A DNA stretch of 64,000 bases from Microbulbifer aggregans (GTDB lineage: Bacteria; Pseudomonadota; Gammaproteobacteria; Pseudomonadales; Cellvibrionaceae), in assembly GCF_020524005.1 (NCBI RefSeq), contig NZ_JAIVKK010000004.1, positions 248,001 to 312,000 of the forward strand, given 5' to 3'. Numbering within the stretch: the first letter of the stretch is position 1; every line of letters starts with the position of its first letter. The notes beneath the pieces were generated by a model. That model saw only the letters and a list, made by a program, of their open reading frames with translations, ran no database searches and was not told where the DNA came from. Made by a program: the position numbers and the translations under genes. This document shows positions 34,519 to 44,971 of the stretch, piece by piece.

Positions 34519-34819
34519 TGTATTCCCTTAGGACTTCCTTTTTGTACTTGGTGTTGTTAGAAGCAGCGCAACGAGCGTGTCGCCTCAAACAACACAAGGA
34601 AGTTAACGCAAAATCTATCATTGTTGTAGGTTTGGTATTTTGGGGTGGACTTATGCGGGTGGGGATCTTGTCGGATGTTGTGCTATTAATTTTCCAATTC
34701 GGGCATCATTTTTTGGGGATTAACTCATAAAAATAAGTTCGCTTTTATATTTTTGATCAAGGTGGTGGTCTTGGGTTGAGCCGGGTCGGCCCAACGGCCG
34801 ATGTACTTACGAGTATTGC
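34519..34819. other. 301-base intergenic region, leader of lipoprotein paralogue 1
   Basis: This region lies upstream of the lipoprotein gene and downstream of the small membrane protein gene, both on the minus strand. It is AT-rich in its middle part. No terminator, repeat or convincing promoter pair was found. Confidence 0.5.
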
Positions 34820-35053
34820 TCAGGCAAGAATAATGGCTATGCTGATAAATCCGAATGCCCCCAGAGCCATCAGGAATAGTTGCCGGTACTGTTGCCAATG
34901 CGGCAGCAGCGATAACAAGGCGATTGGTGGCAACAGCAAGGCGACGATGCCGTGCACGGTGGAATTGGCAAAGCAGACTCTGACCAGGTAGATCCACAGT
35001 GCGGCACTGAGTACCAGAGCAAAAACAAGACAGACAGCGGCGACAGGTGGCAT
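34820..35053 (-). CDS. Small hypothetical membrane protein
   Basis: Starting at the ATG at 35053 gives 77 residues (M-P-P-V-A-A-V). Three hydrophobic helices are evident: CLVFALVLSAALWIYLV, VHGIVALLLPPIALLSLL and LFLMALGAFGFISIAIILA. No family was recognised. Its ATG shares the palindromic CATG with a possible start of the divergent aminopeptidase gene, so both cannot have independent ribosome sites beyond it without overlap. The gene is plausible but unproven. Confidence 0.55.
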   Translation of the reverse strand: MPPVAAVCLVFALVLSAALWIYLVRVCFANSTVHGIVALLLPPIALLSLLPHWQQYRQLFLMALGAFGFISIAIILA

Positions 35054-36218
35054 GGACGTTACCCGGAAAACTTTCCTCCCGTATCTAAACGTAGCTCTTC
35101 CCCGACTGGTTGGCGGTTTGTGGCGCATGGGGGCACTCGTGCTGGTATCCATTGCGTTGGCGGGCTGTGAAACGGTGTCTTTCTATTCCCAGGCGGCCAC
35201 CGGACAGTTGAAAATCCTCGCCGGCCGCAAATCCATTGATGACCTGGTCGGCCATGAAGCCACCGACCCCAAGCTAAAAGCCCAGTTGCAATGGGTGCAG
35301 TCGATTCGCGCCTATGCCGGCGGCGAACTGCATCTGCCGGTGGGTAGTGCTTACAGTGAATTCACCCAGCTCGAAGGGGAATACGCGCTGTGGAACCTGG
35401 TTGCGGCGCCGGAATTTTCCCTCTCACCCAAGCGCTGGTGTTATCCAATTGCCGGCTGTGCCAGTTACCGGGGTTACTTTGATAAGGCGGACGCGCAGGC
35501 GCAGGAAGATCGCTTCCGGGCGGAGGGTTACGACGTGTATCTGGGGCCGGTACCCGCATACAGCACGCTGGGGTGGTTTGACGATCCGGTACTGTCGAGC
35601 TTTGTGAACTGGAAGCCGGACCGGCTGGCCAACCTGCTGTTTCACGAGCTGGCGCACCGTCGGGTGTATATCTCCGGAGACACCGGCTTCAATGAGAGCT
35701 TTGCCACGGCCGTAGCACGCATTGCTTTGCCGGACTGGCGTCGCCGCCAGGGCATTCCCGCGCCGGCGGTAAAGAGTGTGGAGCAGGCGCGGCAAATCAA
35801 CAGCCTGATGGTCATCGCACGCAAGCAGCTCAAGGGTATTTATGCCTCGAATGAGAGTGACGATGCAAAGCGCGCGCAGAAGGCGCAGACCCTGCAGCGG
35901 CTGCGCAGCTGTTATCGCACGCTCTCCGAAGGTTGGGAGCAGGATGCGCGCTTTACCACCATGATCGAGAAAACCAACAACGCAACACTGGCGTTGGTGA
36001 GTGAATACCAGTCCCAGGTGCCGGCGTTCGTCCAGCTGTACCGGGATTCCGACGCTGACTGGGAGCGCTTCTACGAAGCGGCAGAAGCGCTGGGGAAGCT
36101 GCCCAAAGACGAGCGCAAGGCGCGTCTGAAGTCGCTGAACGAGCGGGCTCAGGCTTCGAGCAAGAAGGTCACAGGGCCGTCGTTGCAGAGTGAAACCTGC
36201 ATGTCGGCGGCAAACTGA
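35052..36218 (+). CDS. Predicted zinc aminopeptidase, COG4324/PF10023 family lipoprotein
   Basis: The product has up to 388 residues. The start is uncertain: ATG at 35052, TTG at 35118 or ATG at 35127; all keep the lipobox SIALAGC. The metal-binding motif is H198-E199-L-A-H202 followed by N214-E215-S-F-A, giving a gluzincin-like HEXXH plus downstream Glu, as in the predicted aminopeptidases of COG4324. Other blocks recalling this family are [20 protein letters not shown] and [12 protein letters not shown]. Its 3' end overlaps dtd on the other strand by 70 bases. Confidence 0.83.
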   Translation: MDVTRKTFLPYLNVALPRLVGGLWRMGALVLVSIALAGCETVSFYSQAATGQLKILAGRKSIDDLVGHEATDPKLKAQLQWVQSIRAYAGGELHLPVGSAYSEFTQLEGEYALWNLVAAPEFSLSPKRWCYPIAGCASYRGYFDKADAQAQEDRFRAEGYDVYLGPVPAYSTLGWFDDPVLSSFVNWKPDRLANLLFHELAHRRVYISGDTGFNESFATAVARIALPDWRRRQGIPAPAVKSVEQARQINSLMVIARKQLKGIYASNESDDAKRAQKAQTLQRLRSCYRTLSEGWEQDARFTTMIEKTNNATLALVSEYQSQVPAFVQLYRDSDADWERFYEAAEALGKLPKDERKARLKSLNERAQASSKKVTGPSLQSETCMSAAN

Positions 36219-36586
36219 CCGCCGGCGACCGATGGCAACCGCGCCTGGGCCTGTTCGAGGAAGTAGTCGTAGAGTTCCTCGGCCTGCTGCGGGCTCGCGC
36301 CGCGGCTGAAACTGGGGCGCAATCCCTTGGCAGTGTCCGCCACCAGGGTGAACTGGCTGACCACCAAAAGTCCACCTTCCGCCTGCTGCACATTCAGGTT
36401 CATCTTGCCCAACTCATCACTGAATACCCGGTAGTGCAGTACCTTGTGCAGCAGCTTGTCCGCGGTCTCGCGGCTGTCGGAGGCTTCCACACCCAGAAGC
36501 AGTAATATTCCGTGGTCGATGGCACCGACGGTTTCCCCGGTCACCTCGACGCGCGCATGCTTCACCCGCTGTATCAAACCCTTCAT
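36149..36586 (-). CDS. dtd: D-aminoacyl-tRNA deacylase
   Basis: Dtd removes D-amino acids from charged tRNAs. The 145-residue length is exactly that of E. coli Dtd. The two active-site signatures are present: [18 protein letters not shown] in the middle, and the C-terminal [10 protein letters not shown] with the Gly-Pro motif. Start is M-K-G-L-I-Q-R-V. The 3' end overlaps the convergent aminopeptidase gene by 70 bases. Confidence 0.96.
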   Translation of the reverse strand: MKGLIQRVKHARVEVTGETVGAIDHGILLLLGVEASDSRETADKLLHKVLHYRVFSDELGKMNLNVQQAEGGLLVVSQFTLVADTAKGLRPSFSRGASPQQAEELYDYFLEQAQARLPSVAGGQFAADMQVSLCNDGPVTFLLEA

Positions 36587-36685
36587 CGTAAACCTCTTCT
36601 AAACTCGACCCTGCCCGGTAGAACCGGCAGACAGAATCGCCTAGATTAGCCCAACTGAGCAGATCAAAGAACCGGACGTCCCGTT

Positions 36686-38794
<2,109 letters not shown>

Positions 38795-38856
38795 CGGGAG
38801 GGCGCCTGTGCGCCCGCTCATTGGCGGCACCAGTGGGTGCCGCCTTTCTCCCGCTT

Positions 38857-41061
38857 TTATTGCGCAATCACAAATCGATCTACATAGCTGTAGAGGAATG
38901 TGTTCGGGTTGAAACTGATACCGTATTGTTTGGACAGGTCAGTTTCGTTGTGTACGCGAATGTAATATTCGCCATTCTCTTCGTAGAGTAGCTCGAACTC
39001 CCGGAAGCGATAGTCTTCGCAGTTGCCGGCGCCTGCCGGACACGACGCCAAATAAGTTTGTGTGTCGCGGTCGTAAGCGTAGTGCAGTTCCAGATGGCCG
39101 CCCTGATCCGACCAGGAAAACGCGTTACCATTTTCAGCGAAGTTCGTGTCGGTCCGCTCCAGGTCATTTCCAGTACCGCCGATGCGGAAGTCAAACCCAA
39201 AGCTCAGGTCATGGTAGGCCGAAGACGGCGATACCACACTGAACGGGGAGTCTTTGTATACCAGCTTAAGGGGCGTGGTGAGTGCGCTTGACGCCATCAC
39301 CGGAATCACCATGTCGCCGCCCATGCTGGCAATGGAGCCGTCGTCACGTTTTAGCAAAGCGATCGCTCTCAGTCCGGCACCGTCATAGCCCACCGGAATA
39401 TACTCAATGGTGTCTCCGCGTCCGGAATTCATCAAAAGATGGCCGTTTGCCAGTACTTCACCGGTAGCGGTATCGGTATAACCGTGTTTCAGGTCAAAGC
39501 GCTGGGTGAATCCGCCGGCAGAATTTGGTGTGGATACTGTCGCTTGCCAGCGGTTGCTCACCGTATAGATATTGGGATCCAGATCGCGATAGCTGCTGAT
39601 AGCAAATGCATCATTTAGAAAACCGGAAAAATCACCGTAAGTGAAACTATTTACCTGGTAATAACGCGTTGGCAGCGTATAGGTTTCACCTGAAGTGATG
39701 CATTTGTAGGTTTCCACACTGGAGAAGGAAGAGAATACCGGGGTCTCAAGGTAGCGCTTCAGATCCCGCGCTACGGCGATGGATCGATGGTATCCATTTT
39801 CGTCGGCCGGGCAGTTTTCCACACTGTGCGCAACATCTCTTAATTCCGGGAAAAGGCCCTCGATTGACAGGCTGATTTCTCTTGCAGTGCTGGTGAATGT
39901 TCCGAGGTTATCTCCACTTTTGTGAAAAATATTCTCCGCCAGATAGAACGTACTGGAACCGGCTTCCTGTAGCTGAACAGCAAATCCGTAAGGGCGGCGG
40001 ATGGACGATGGGCCCTCGATAAATACAAGCTCCTGATGGGGTTGCAAGACCAGTGATTTGGACTGGTTTTGATCCTGTAGTACAGAAGTGCGGTAGGACT
40101 CGTATTTTGCACTGTCACTGGCCTTGAGTGATTCAGCGATGGCGGTCGCCGAGGATAAATCCTGCAGCAACGCATACGAATCGGCCTGGGTGAATTCAGC
40201 CCACTGGTCGCCGGCCACGAGGGATTTCAAAGTGATGGCGCTTTCCATCAGTAAATCCTGTGGCAGGATCTGCGATACCTCTATCAATTGATCCCGAGTA
40301 ACGATTTCCTCACCCGCGGCGCGCTCGATCAACGCTGCCGCGCTGGTGCTGGCAGCAGAAAGGTAAAGTGTGGCCAGTTCGTTTTCGGATACCGAGTCAC
40401 TGATAGCCGCATTTTTAAGCTGCAGGCCCCCGCCGAGATAGGATCTGAAAACGATGGGTTTTTGCGGTGCAACCTGGTTCAGTGTCGCGCTTGCTATCAC
40501 GACATTGTCGTCACCCGGCAGTGCAATGTTGAGCTCGAAAGTACCGTTGTTGGCCTGGGTGCTGTAAGAGGTGTCCTGGGTATCGCTGGCAACAATGACT
40601 TCCACATTCGCACTGCTCATCAGGCTTTCACCGAGCCTGCCGCTTATGGTCATGCCGGGCTCGATGACAACCGTTACCGAAGCAGAAGCTTGCGCAGTGC
40701 CGTCAGTGATGGAATACGAAAAGGTATCCTTTCCGACAAAAGCTGCGGGAGGGACGTAGCGAATTTTTCCGTCGACAATCGTCGCGTTCACGCCCTGGGC
40801 CGATTCTTCAACGCCAGCGATCGTAAGCGTATCACCGTCCGCGTCTGTATCGTTGGCGAGCACATTGATGATGATCTGGGTATCGCGATCGAGCATCGAG
40901 GCGCTGTCATCCGTTGCCACTGGTACCTGGTTTGTTGGTGCCGGCTCCGGTGGCTGCTCGCCACTCTGCCCCCCGGAACCGCCCCCACAGCCGGCCAGCT
41001 GAGTGGTAATGAAAAGTGAGAGTGCGAGGGAAGGGAATATCGGTTTGTTGAGAGAATTCAA
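38857..41061 (-). CDS. Large hypothetical lipoprotein with cadherin-like domain, paralogue 2
   Basis: The 734-residue product starts at a TTG with AGGGGG just upstream. The lipobox is LAGC (Cys25), then a Gly/Pro-rich linker, a cadherin/VCBS-like repeat (INVLANDTDADGDTLTIAGV, KDTFSYSITDGTAQASASV) and a long unassigned region. It matches the lipoprotein at 32326-34518 along its whole length, e.g. LYLSAASTSAAALIERAAGE, and AITLKSLVAGDQW against TTLKSILSGDSW. Function unknown. It is convergent with the prolyl oligopeptidase gene. Confidence 0.78.
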   Translation of the reverse strand: MNSLNKPIFPSLALSLFITTQLAGCGGGSGGQSGEQPPEPAPTNQVPVATDDSASMLDRDTQIIINVLANDTDADGDTLTIAGVEESAQGVNATIVDGKIRYVPPAAFVGKDTFSYSITDGTAQASASVTVVIEPGMTISGRLGESLMSSANVEVIVASDTQDTSYSTQANNGTFELNIALPGDDNVVIASATLNQVAPQKPIVFRSYLGGGLQLKNAAISDSVSENELATLYLSAASTSAAALIERAAGEEIVTRDQLIEVSQILPQDLLMESAITLKSLVAGDQWAEFTQADSYALLQDLSSATAIAESLKASDSAKYESYRTSVLQDQNQSKSLVLQPHQELVFIEGPSSIRRPYGFAVQLQEAGSSTFYLAENIFHKSGDNLGTFTSTAREISLSIEGLFPELRDVAHSVENCPADENGYHRSIAVARDLKRYLETPVFSSFSSVETYKCITSGETYTLPTRYYQVNSFTYGDFSGFLNDAFAISSYRDLDPNIYTVSNRWQATVSTPNSAGGFTQRFDLKHGYTDTATGEVLANGHLLMNSGRGDTIEYIPVGYDGAGLRAIALLKRDDGSIASMGGDMVIPVMASSALTTPLKLVYKDSPFSVVSPSSAYHDLSFGFDFRIGGTGNDLERTDTNFAENGNAFSWSDQGGHLELHYAYDRDTQTYLASCPAGAGNCEDYRFREFELLYEENGEYYIRVHNETDLSKQYGISFNPNTFLYSYVDRFVIAQ

Positions 41062-41289
41062 AGCTGCCCCCTAAGGCTTATTATTTTCGCAGGATTTATG
41101 GGAGTAACTCCGGGGACTCGAGGATGCAGTACCAGGAAGTCATACATTACCAGTGGTGTGATGAAACGCCATTGAACCTTGGTATGAGCGCTTGTGGGCA
41201 GCAAGAAAATGGAACTGGATTGAAGCGGGTAGTTTCTGGCAAGCTCTACACATAGATATAACTACAAACAAAATTAAAAGCGAGACGTT

Positions 41290-42315
41290 ATGCGCGCATT
41301 TGTAACCGGCGGCACCGGGTTTCTGGGTGCCAACCTGATTGAACAGTTACTGGCCGATGGCTGGCAGGTAACTGCCATGCACCGCAGCGGCTCGGATACC
41401 ACGCTACTGCAAAAACTTGGGGTGGAGCTGGTGGAAGCATCGCTCGCGGATATAGATTCGCTGCGTGCGGCGCTGCCGGAAAATCTGGATGCGGTATTCC
41501 ACGTGGCCGCCAACACCAATATGTGGCGCGGCGGCAACGCGCAGCAGTGGCAGGATAATGTGGTTGGCTCGGGAAACCTGGCGAAGGCTGCGCGGGAGCA
41601 TTTTGCCGGGCAGGAAAAGCCGGGTCGATTCATCATGACCAGCTCCATTTCTGCCTACGGTTACCATCGGGAAATGATTACCGAGGCGAGCCCGCAGCTG
41701 GCCGATGATCCACGCCATCACTACCTGTACACCAAGAAGCGCGCCGAGGCCGCGGTGCGCGAAGAAATTGCCCAGGGCCTGGATGCGGTCTTCCTGAATC
41801 CCTGTGCGATTGTGGGCAAGTACGACAAGTCCAACTGGGCCCAGACCTTTTTCATGATTGCCGAAGACAAGCTGCCCGGCGTGCCACCCGGCTCAGGCTC
41901 TTTCTGTCATGTGGGGGAAGTGGCGCGGGCCCATATCAGTGCGTATCAGAATGGCGGCACGGGCGAGAACTACATCATTGCCGGTACCGACGCGAGCTTT
42001 CTCGACTTCTTCACGTGCATTGCCGAGCTGGTGGGCAAGCCGGCACCGCAGCGCACCACGCCAGCATTCGCGATTCGCGCGGCCGCCGCAGTGCAAGACC
42101 TGCGCTCCCGTTTTAGTGGGCGGGAGCCGGCGATAACACCGGAAAAGGCCGCGATGCTTACCCGCCGGGTGGTGGGTTGCTCCGACAAAGCCGTGCGCGA
42201 GCTGGGTTACCGCACCGGGCACAGCCTGCAAGACATGCTGCGGGAATCCCGCGACTGGCTGGTTGCGGAAGGATTGCTGAAGTTACCGGCTGAAAAGCAG
42301 GCCGCGAGCGTATGA
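41290..42315 (+). CDS. NAD(P)-dependent epimerase/dehydratase (extended SDR)
   Basis: The 341-residue protein has a Rossmann fold with the N-terminal nucleotide motif VTGGTGFLGANL, FHVAANTN at the third strand, and an active-site Ser (MTSSISAYG) plus YLYTKK carrying the YxxxK catalytic pair (Y-L-Y-T-K). It resembles dihydroflavonol reductase-like or 3-beta-hydroxysteroid dehydrogenase-like SDRs. The substrate cannot be told. The last codons overlap the start of a tiny open frame in ATGA. Confidence 0.9.
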   Translation: MRAFVTGGTGFLGANLIEQLLADGWQVTAMHRSGSDTTLLQKLGVELVEASLADIDSLRAALPENLDAVFHVAANTNMWRGGNAQQWQDNVVGSGNLAKAAREHFAGQEKPGRFIMTSSISAYGYHREMITEASPQLADDPRHHYLYTKKRAEAAVREEIAQGLDAVFLNPCAIVGKYDKSNWAQTFFMIAEDKLPGVPPGSGSFCHVGEVARAHISAYQNGGTGENYIIAGTDASFLDFFTCIAELVGKPAPQRTTPAFAIRAAAAVQDLRSRFSGREPAITPEKAAMLTRRVVGCSDKAVRELGYRTGHSLQDMLRESRDWLVAEGLLKLPAEKQAASV

Positions 42316-42401
42316 ACCGGCAAAATATCATTTTCAGCCTGGTGCTGCTCCTGTTGATCCTCCAGTTGGTACAGCACTACTTTTTCTCCGGTGCTCAGTA
42401 G
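42312..42401 (+). CDS. Candidate 29-residue single-helix membrane peptide
   Basis: The ATG overlaps the TGA of the SDR gene, so the two could be translationally coupled. The 29 residues start M-N-R-Q-N and then form one hydrophobic helix (IIFSLVLLLLILQLVQ) with a polar tail. The stop lies 21 bases before tag. Small bacterial membrane peptides often look like this, but conservation is needed to confirm that it is a gene. Confidence 0.4.
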   Translation: MNRQNIIFSLVLLLLILQLVQHYFFSGAQ

Positions 42402-42422
42402 CCACCGGACCGGGAGCCCTTG

Positions 42423-43016
42423 ATGTCGGAAAAACGCTGCAGCTGGTGTCTCTCTACCCCGCTCTATCAGCAGTACCACGATGAGGAGTGGGGGGTGCCG
42501 GTACTGGACGACAATAAGTTGTTTGAGTTCCTGATTCTTGAAGGCGCCCAGGCAGGACTGTCGTGGATTACCGTGCTGAACAAGCGCGAGAATTACCGCG
42601 TGGCCTTTGACGGTTTCGATGCGGACAGGATCGCCCGCTACACGCCCAAGAAAGTGGAAAAATTGCTGCTGGACCCCGGCATCATCCGCAACCGCCTGAA
42701 GGTGGAATCCGCGGTGAAGAACGCCCGGGCTTACCTGAAGCTGCGGGAGTCCGGCAGTAGCCTGTCGGACTTCCTGTGGCAGTTCACCGACGGTCGATGT
42801 ATCGATAACCGCTTCAGCCAAATGAGCCAGGTGCCGGCGAGCACCCCGGTGTCGGATGCCATGAGCAAGGCCCTGAAGAAGGCCGGCTTCAATTTCGTTG
42901 GCAGCACCATCATGTACGCCCATATGCAGGCGACCGGCATGGTCAATGACCATATGCTGGACTGCCCGGCGCACGACCGCTGTGCTGCCGCGGCGAAGAA
43001 AATGCGTCTGGTGTAA
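42423..43016 (+). CDS. tag: DNA-3-methyladenine glycosylase I
   Basis: Tag excises 3-methyladenine from alkylated DNA. The ATG at 42423, with GGGAG nearby, gives 197 residues. The sequence begins EKRCSWCLSTPLYQQYHDEEWG with the two N-terminal zinc Cys/His ligands, followed by FEFLILEGAQAGLSW, the helix-hairpin-helix region, and the C-terminal STIMYAHMQATGMVNDH and CPAH zinc ligands. These agree with the family. Confidence 0.95.
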   Translation: MSEKRCSWCLSTPLYQQYHDEEWGVPVLDDNKLFEFLILEGAQAGLSWITVLNKRENYRVAFDGFDADRIARYTPKKVEKLLLDPGIIRNRLKVESAVKNARAYLKLRESGSSLSDFLWQFTDGRCIDNRFSQMSQVPASTPVSDAMSKALKKAGFNFVGSTIMYAHMQATGMVNDHMLDCPAHDRCAAAAKKMRLV

Positions 43017-43101
43017 TAGCCGGTTGCGATCCCTCTATGACCCCACATTGCCCCTCGCCCCACAATGCATAGTTGTTCATTTCGATGCGGTTATGGGATA
43101 A

Positions 43102-43218
43102 GGCGGCGATACCGGGTGCGGACTTGCGAGACCTTCTGCGACAGGGATGTCGCGGAAGAGCCCCCAGGGATGGGTATACGGCGTGTCTCGCAAGTCCGCA
43201 CCCGGTAGCGCTGCCGCC
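43102..43218. repeat. Structured palindromic element, copy C
   Basis: Perfect 22-base inner arms (43110-43131 and 43186-43207) are extended outward by GGCGGC/GCCGCC. Inside is the hairpin TTCTGCGAC-AGGGAT-GTCGCGGAA, then GAGCCCCC-AGGGAT-GGGTAT. The interior closely follows copy B on its minus strand, while stem sequences differ. It lies between tag and the mscS-like gene; the rest of that 362-base gap shows nothing else clear. Confidence 0.85.
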
Positions 43219-43378
43219 ACCGTAAAGCTCAGCCGAGAAGAATGAGTCTCCGCAAAGCGCTTTGCAAAACTGCGTAGCCGCGCTATGCACGGCCGCGCCA
43301 GTTGCCGTATTCTTTGCGATTGTTTTTTGACCATTGCGCACGCTGCGCATTTCGAAATGGAACAGGAGGGGGTAACGC

Positions 43379-44227
43379 ATGGACAAAATCAAACAACAGC
43401 TGGAAACACTGTGGCCGGTGGTCATGGGGGTTGGGCTGAACATTCTGTGGGCGCTACTGGCGCTGTTCGTAACCTGGATCGCCGCGAGGCTGGTGAGCCG
43501 CGCAGTCAACCGCCTCACCGAGCGCGGTATCGACGAAACCCTGGTACCGGTGCTGGAAACCCTCGCCGTATGGGGCACCTACGTCGTGGGTGGCATGGTG
43601 GTGCTGGATATCTTTGGCGCCAACACCACCAGTCTGGTGGCACTGCTGGGTGCCGCCGGCCTCGCCATTGGCCTGGCCCTGAAAGATACCCTGCAATGCA
43701 TTGCCGCGGGCTTCGTACTACTGGGGCTGCGCCCGTTCCGCGTCGGTGAAACCATCCAGTTTGGCAGCACCATTGGCACCGTGCGCAAGGTAGGCCTGTT
43801 CACCACCGAACTGGATACCGTCGACGGCCTGCGGGTATCAGCCCCCAACGACAAGGTTTGGGGCGAGACCCTGACCAACTTTACCCGCAACGCCAGCCGC
43901 CGCATCGAAATCATCGCGAGTATTGCCTATGGCGATGACATTGAGACCGGCATGAATGTGCTGCGCCGCCTGGTGGCGGAAGAGCCGCGGATTCTCGCCG
44001 ACCCGGAGCCCGCCTTCGCGGTCCGTGCCCTCGCCGACAGCTCTGTCAATCTGCACCTGCGCGCCTGGACCACCACCGACGACTACTGGGACGTGTACTG
44101 GTCGCTGATGAAGCAGCTCAAGCCGGCGCTGGAAGCCGAAGGCCTCACAATTCCTTTCCCGCAGCGGGAGCTGCATATCGTCAATCAGGCCGAAAAACGG
44201 CCGCTGGAAAAAGTGGTACATGAGTAA
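43379..44227 (+). CDS. mscS: Small-conductance mechanosensitive channel (MscS family)
   Basis: The 282-residue protein has three N-terminal membrane helices, the pore-lining TM3 rich in Ala and Gly (ALLGAAGLAIGLALKDTLQ), and the cytoplasmic beta domain (FRVGETIQFGSTIGTVRKVGLFTTEL, then PNDKVWGETLTNFT). MscS releases osmolytes on hypo-osmotic shock. Length matches E. coli MscS (286). GGAGG precedes the ATG. The 3' end overlaps the MgtC-like gene by eight bases. Confidence 0.93.
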   Translation: MDKIKQQLETLWPVVMGVGLNILWALLALFVTWIAARLVSRAVNRLTERGIDETLVPVLETLAVWGTYVVGGMVVLDIFGANTTSLVALLGAAGLAIGLALKDTLQCIAAGFVLLGLRPFRVGETIQFGSTIGTVRKVGLFTTELDTVDGLRVSAPNDKVWGETLTNFTRNASRRIEIIASIAYGDDIETGMNVLRRLVAEEPRILADPEPAFAVRALADSSVNLHLRAWTTTDDYWDVYWSLMKQLKPALEAEGLTIPFPQRELHIVNQAEKRPLEKVVHE

Positions 44228-44810
44228 CTGGTTTTCCATCGCTCCACTCACCTGGAGCGGCATCCTGGTCGCCATGATCTGTGCTGGCGGCATTGGCCTT
44301 GAGCGCCAGCTGCGGGGCAAGCCGGTGGGTATTCGCACCTCGATCCTGATCGTACTCGGCACCTACACCTTCACCGCGCTCGCGGTCTCCATCGGCCAGG
44401 GTGCAGACCAGGCGCGGGTACTCGGGCAGGTGATCACCGGTATCGGCTTTCTCGGCGCCGGTGTGATGCTGGCACGAGACGGCGTGGTGGTGGGAGTGAC
44501 CTCCGCCGCAACCATCTGGGTGCAGGCCGCCATTGGAACCCTGATCGGATTCGACCAGCCGGGCACCGCGCTGACGATTGCCGGTCTGGTGCTGTTCGTG
44601 TTGCTGGGGGTGGATATTCTCGAGAACTACTCCACCCGCCTCACCCGCGGCGTACACGCGCGCTACCGCCGCTGGCGCGACAAGCGCGAGCTGCGCGATG
44701 CCCTGGCCCAGGACCTGCAGCGCAACGAAGAGGGCATTGCCCCCGCTGCGCCGCTGCAGGATGCCGAACCGGTTTCTGAGACCAAACCCGCAGAGGTTAT
44801 AAAAGCCTGA
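44220..44810 (+). CDS. MgtC/SapB family membrane protein
   Basis: The 196-residue protein has four or five hydrophobic helices. Family blocks are GGIGLERQLRGKPVGIRTSILIVLG, GVMLARDGVVVGVTSAATIWVQAAIG and a polar C-terminal tail. MgtC proteins influence survival in low magnesium and in macrophages through inhibition of F-type ATP synthase in Salmonella; in free-living bacteria the role is less clear. The eight-base overlap with mscS suggests co-translation. Confidence 0.9.
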   Translation: MSNWFSIAPLTWSGILVAMICAGGIGLERQLRGKPVGIRTSILIVLGTYTFTALAVSIGQGADQARVLGQVITGIGFLGAGVMLARDGVVVGVTSAATIWVQAAIGTLIGFDQPGTALTIAGLVLFVLLGVDILENYSTRLTRGVHARYRRWRDKRELRDALAQDLQRNEEGIAPAAPLQDAEPVSETKPAEVIKA

Positions 44811-44816
44811 GCAAGC

Positions 44817-44843
44817 GAGACCGGCGTCGCTGACGCTGGTCTC
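44817..44843 (+). terminator. Hairpin after the MgtC-like gene
   Basis: GAGACCGGCGTC pairs with GACGCTGGTCTC across a three-base loop, a strong stem seven bases past the stop, extended by CCTGAG/CTCAGG. No T-tract follows. Confidence 0.45.
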
Positions 44844-44971
44844 AGGCTCAGGTAGATTCGCCGAAGCACAGTCGCCCTGTGGCGCCGAACATGTCATGCT
44901 AGCCGGCTGAAAAAACCCATCCGGTTATTTTTTTACTCCCAATTTATCCAGATAACCAAAGAGGCAAAACG

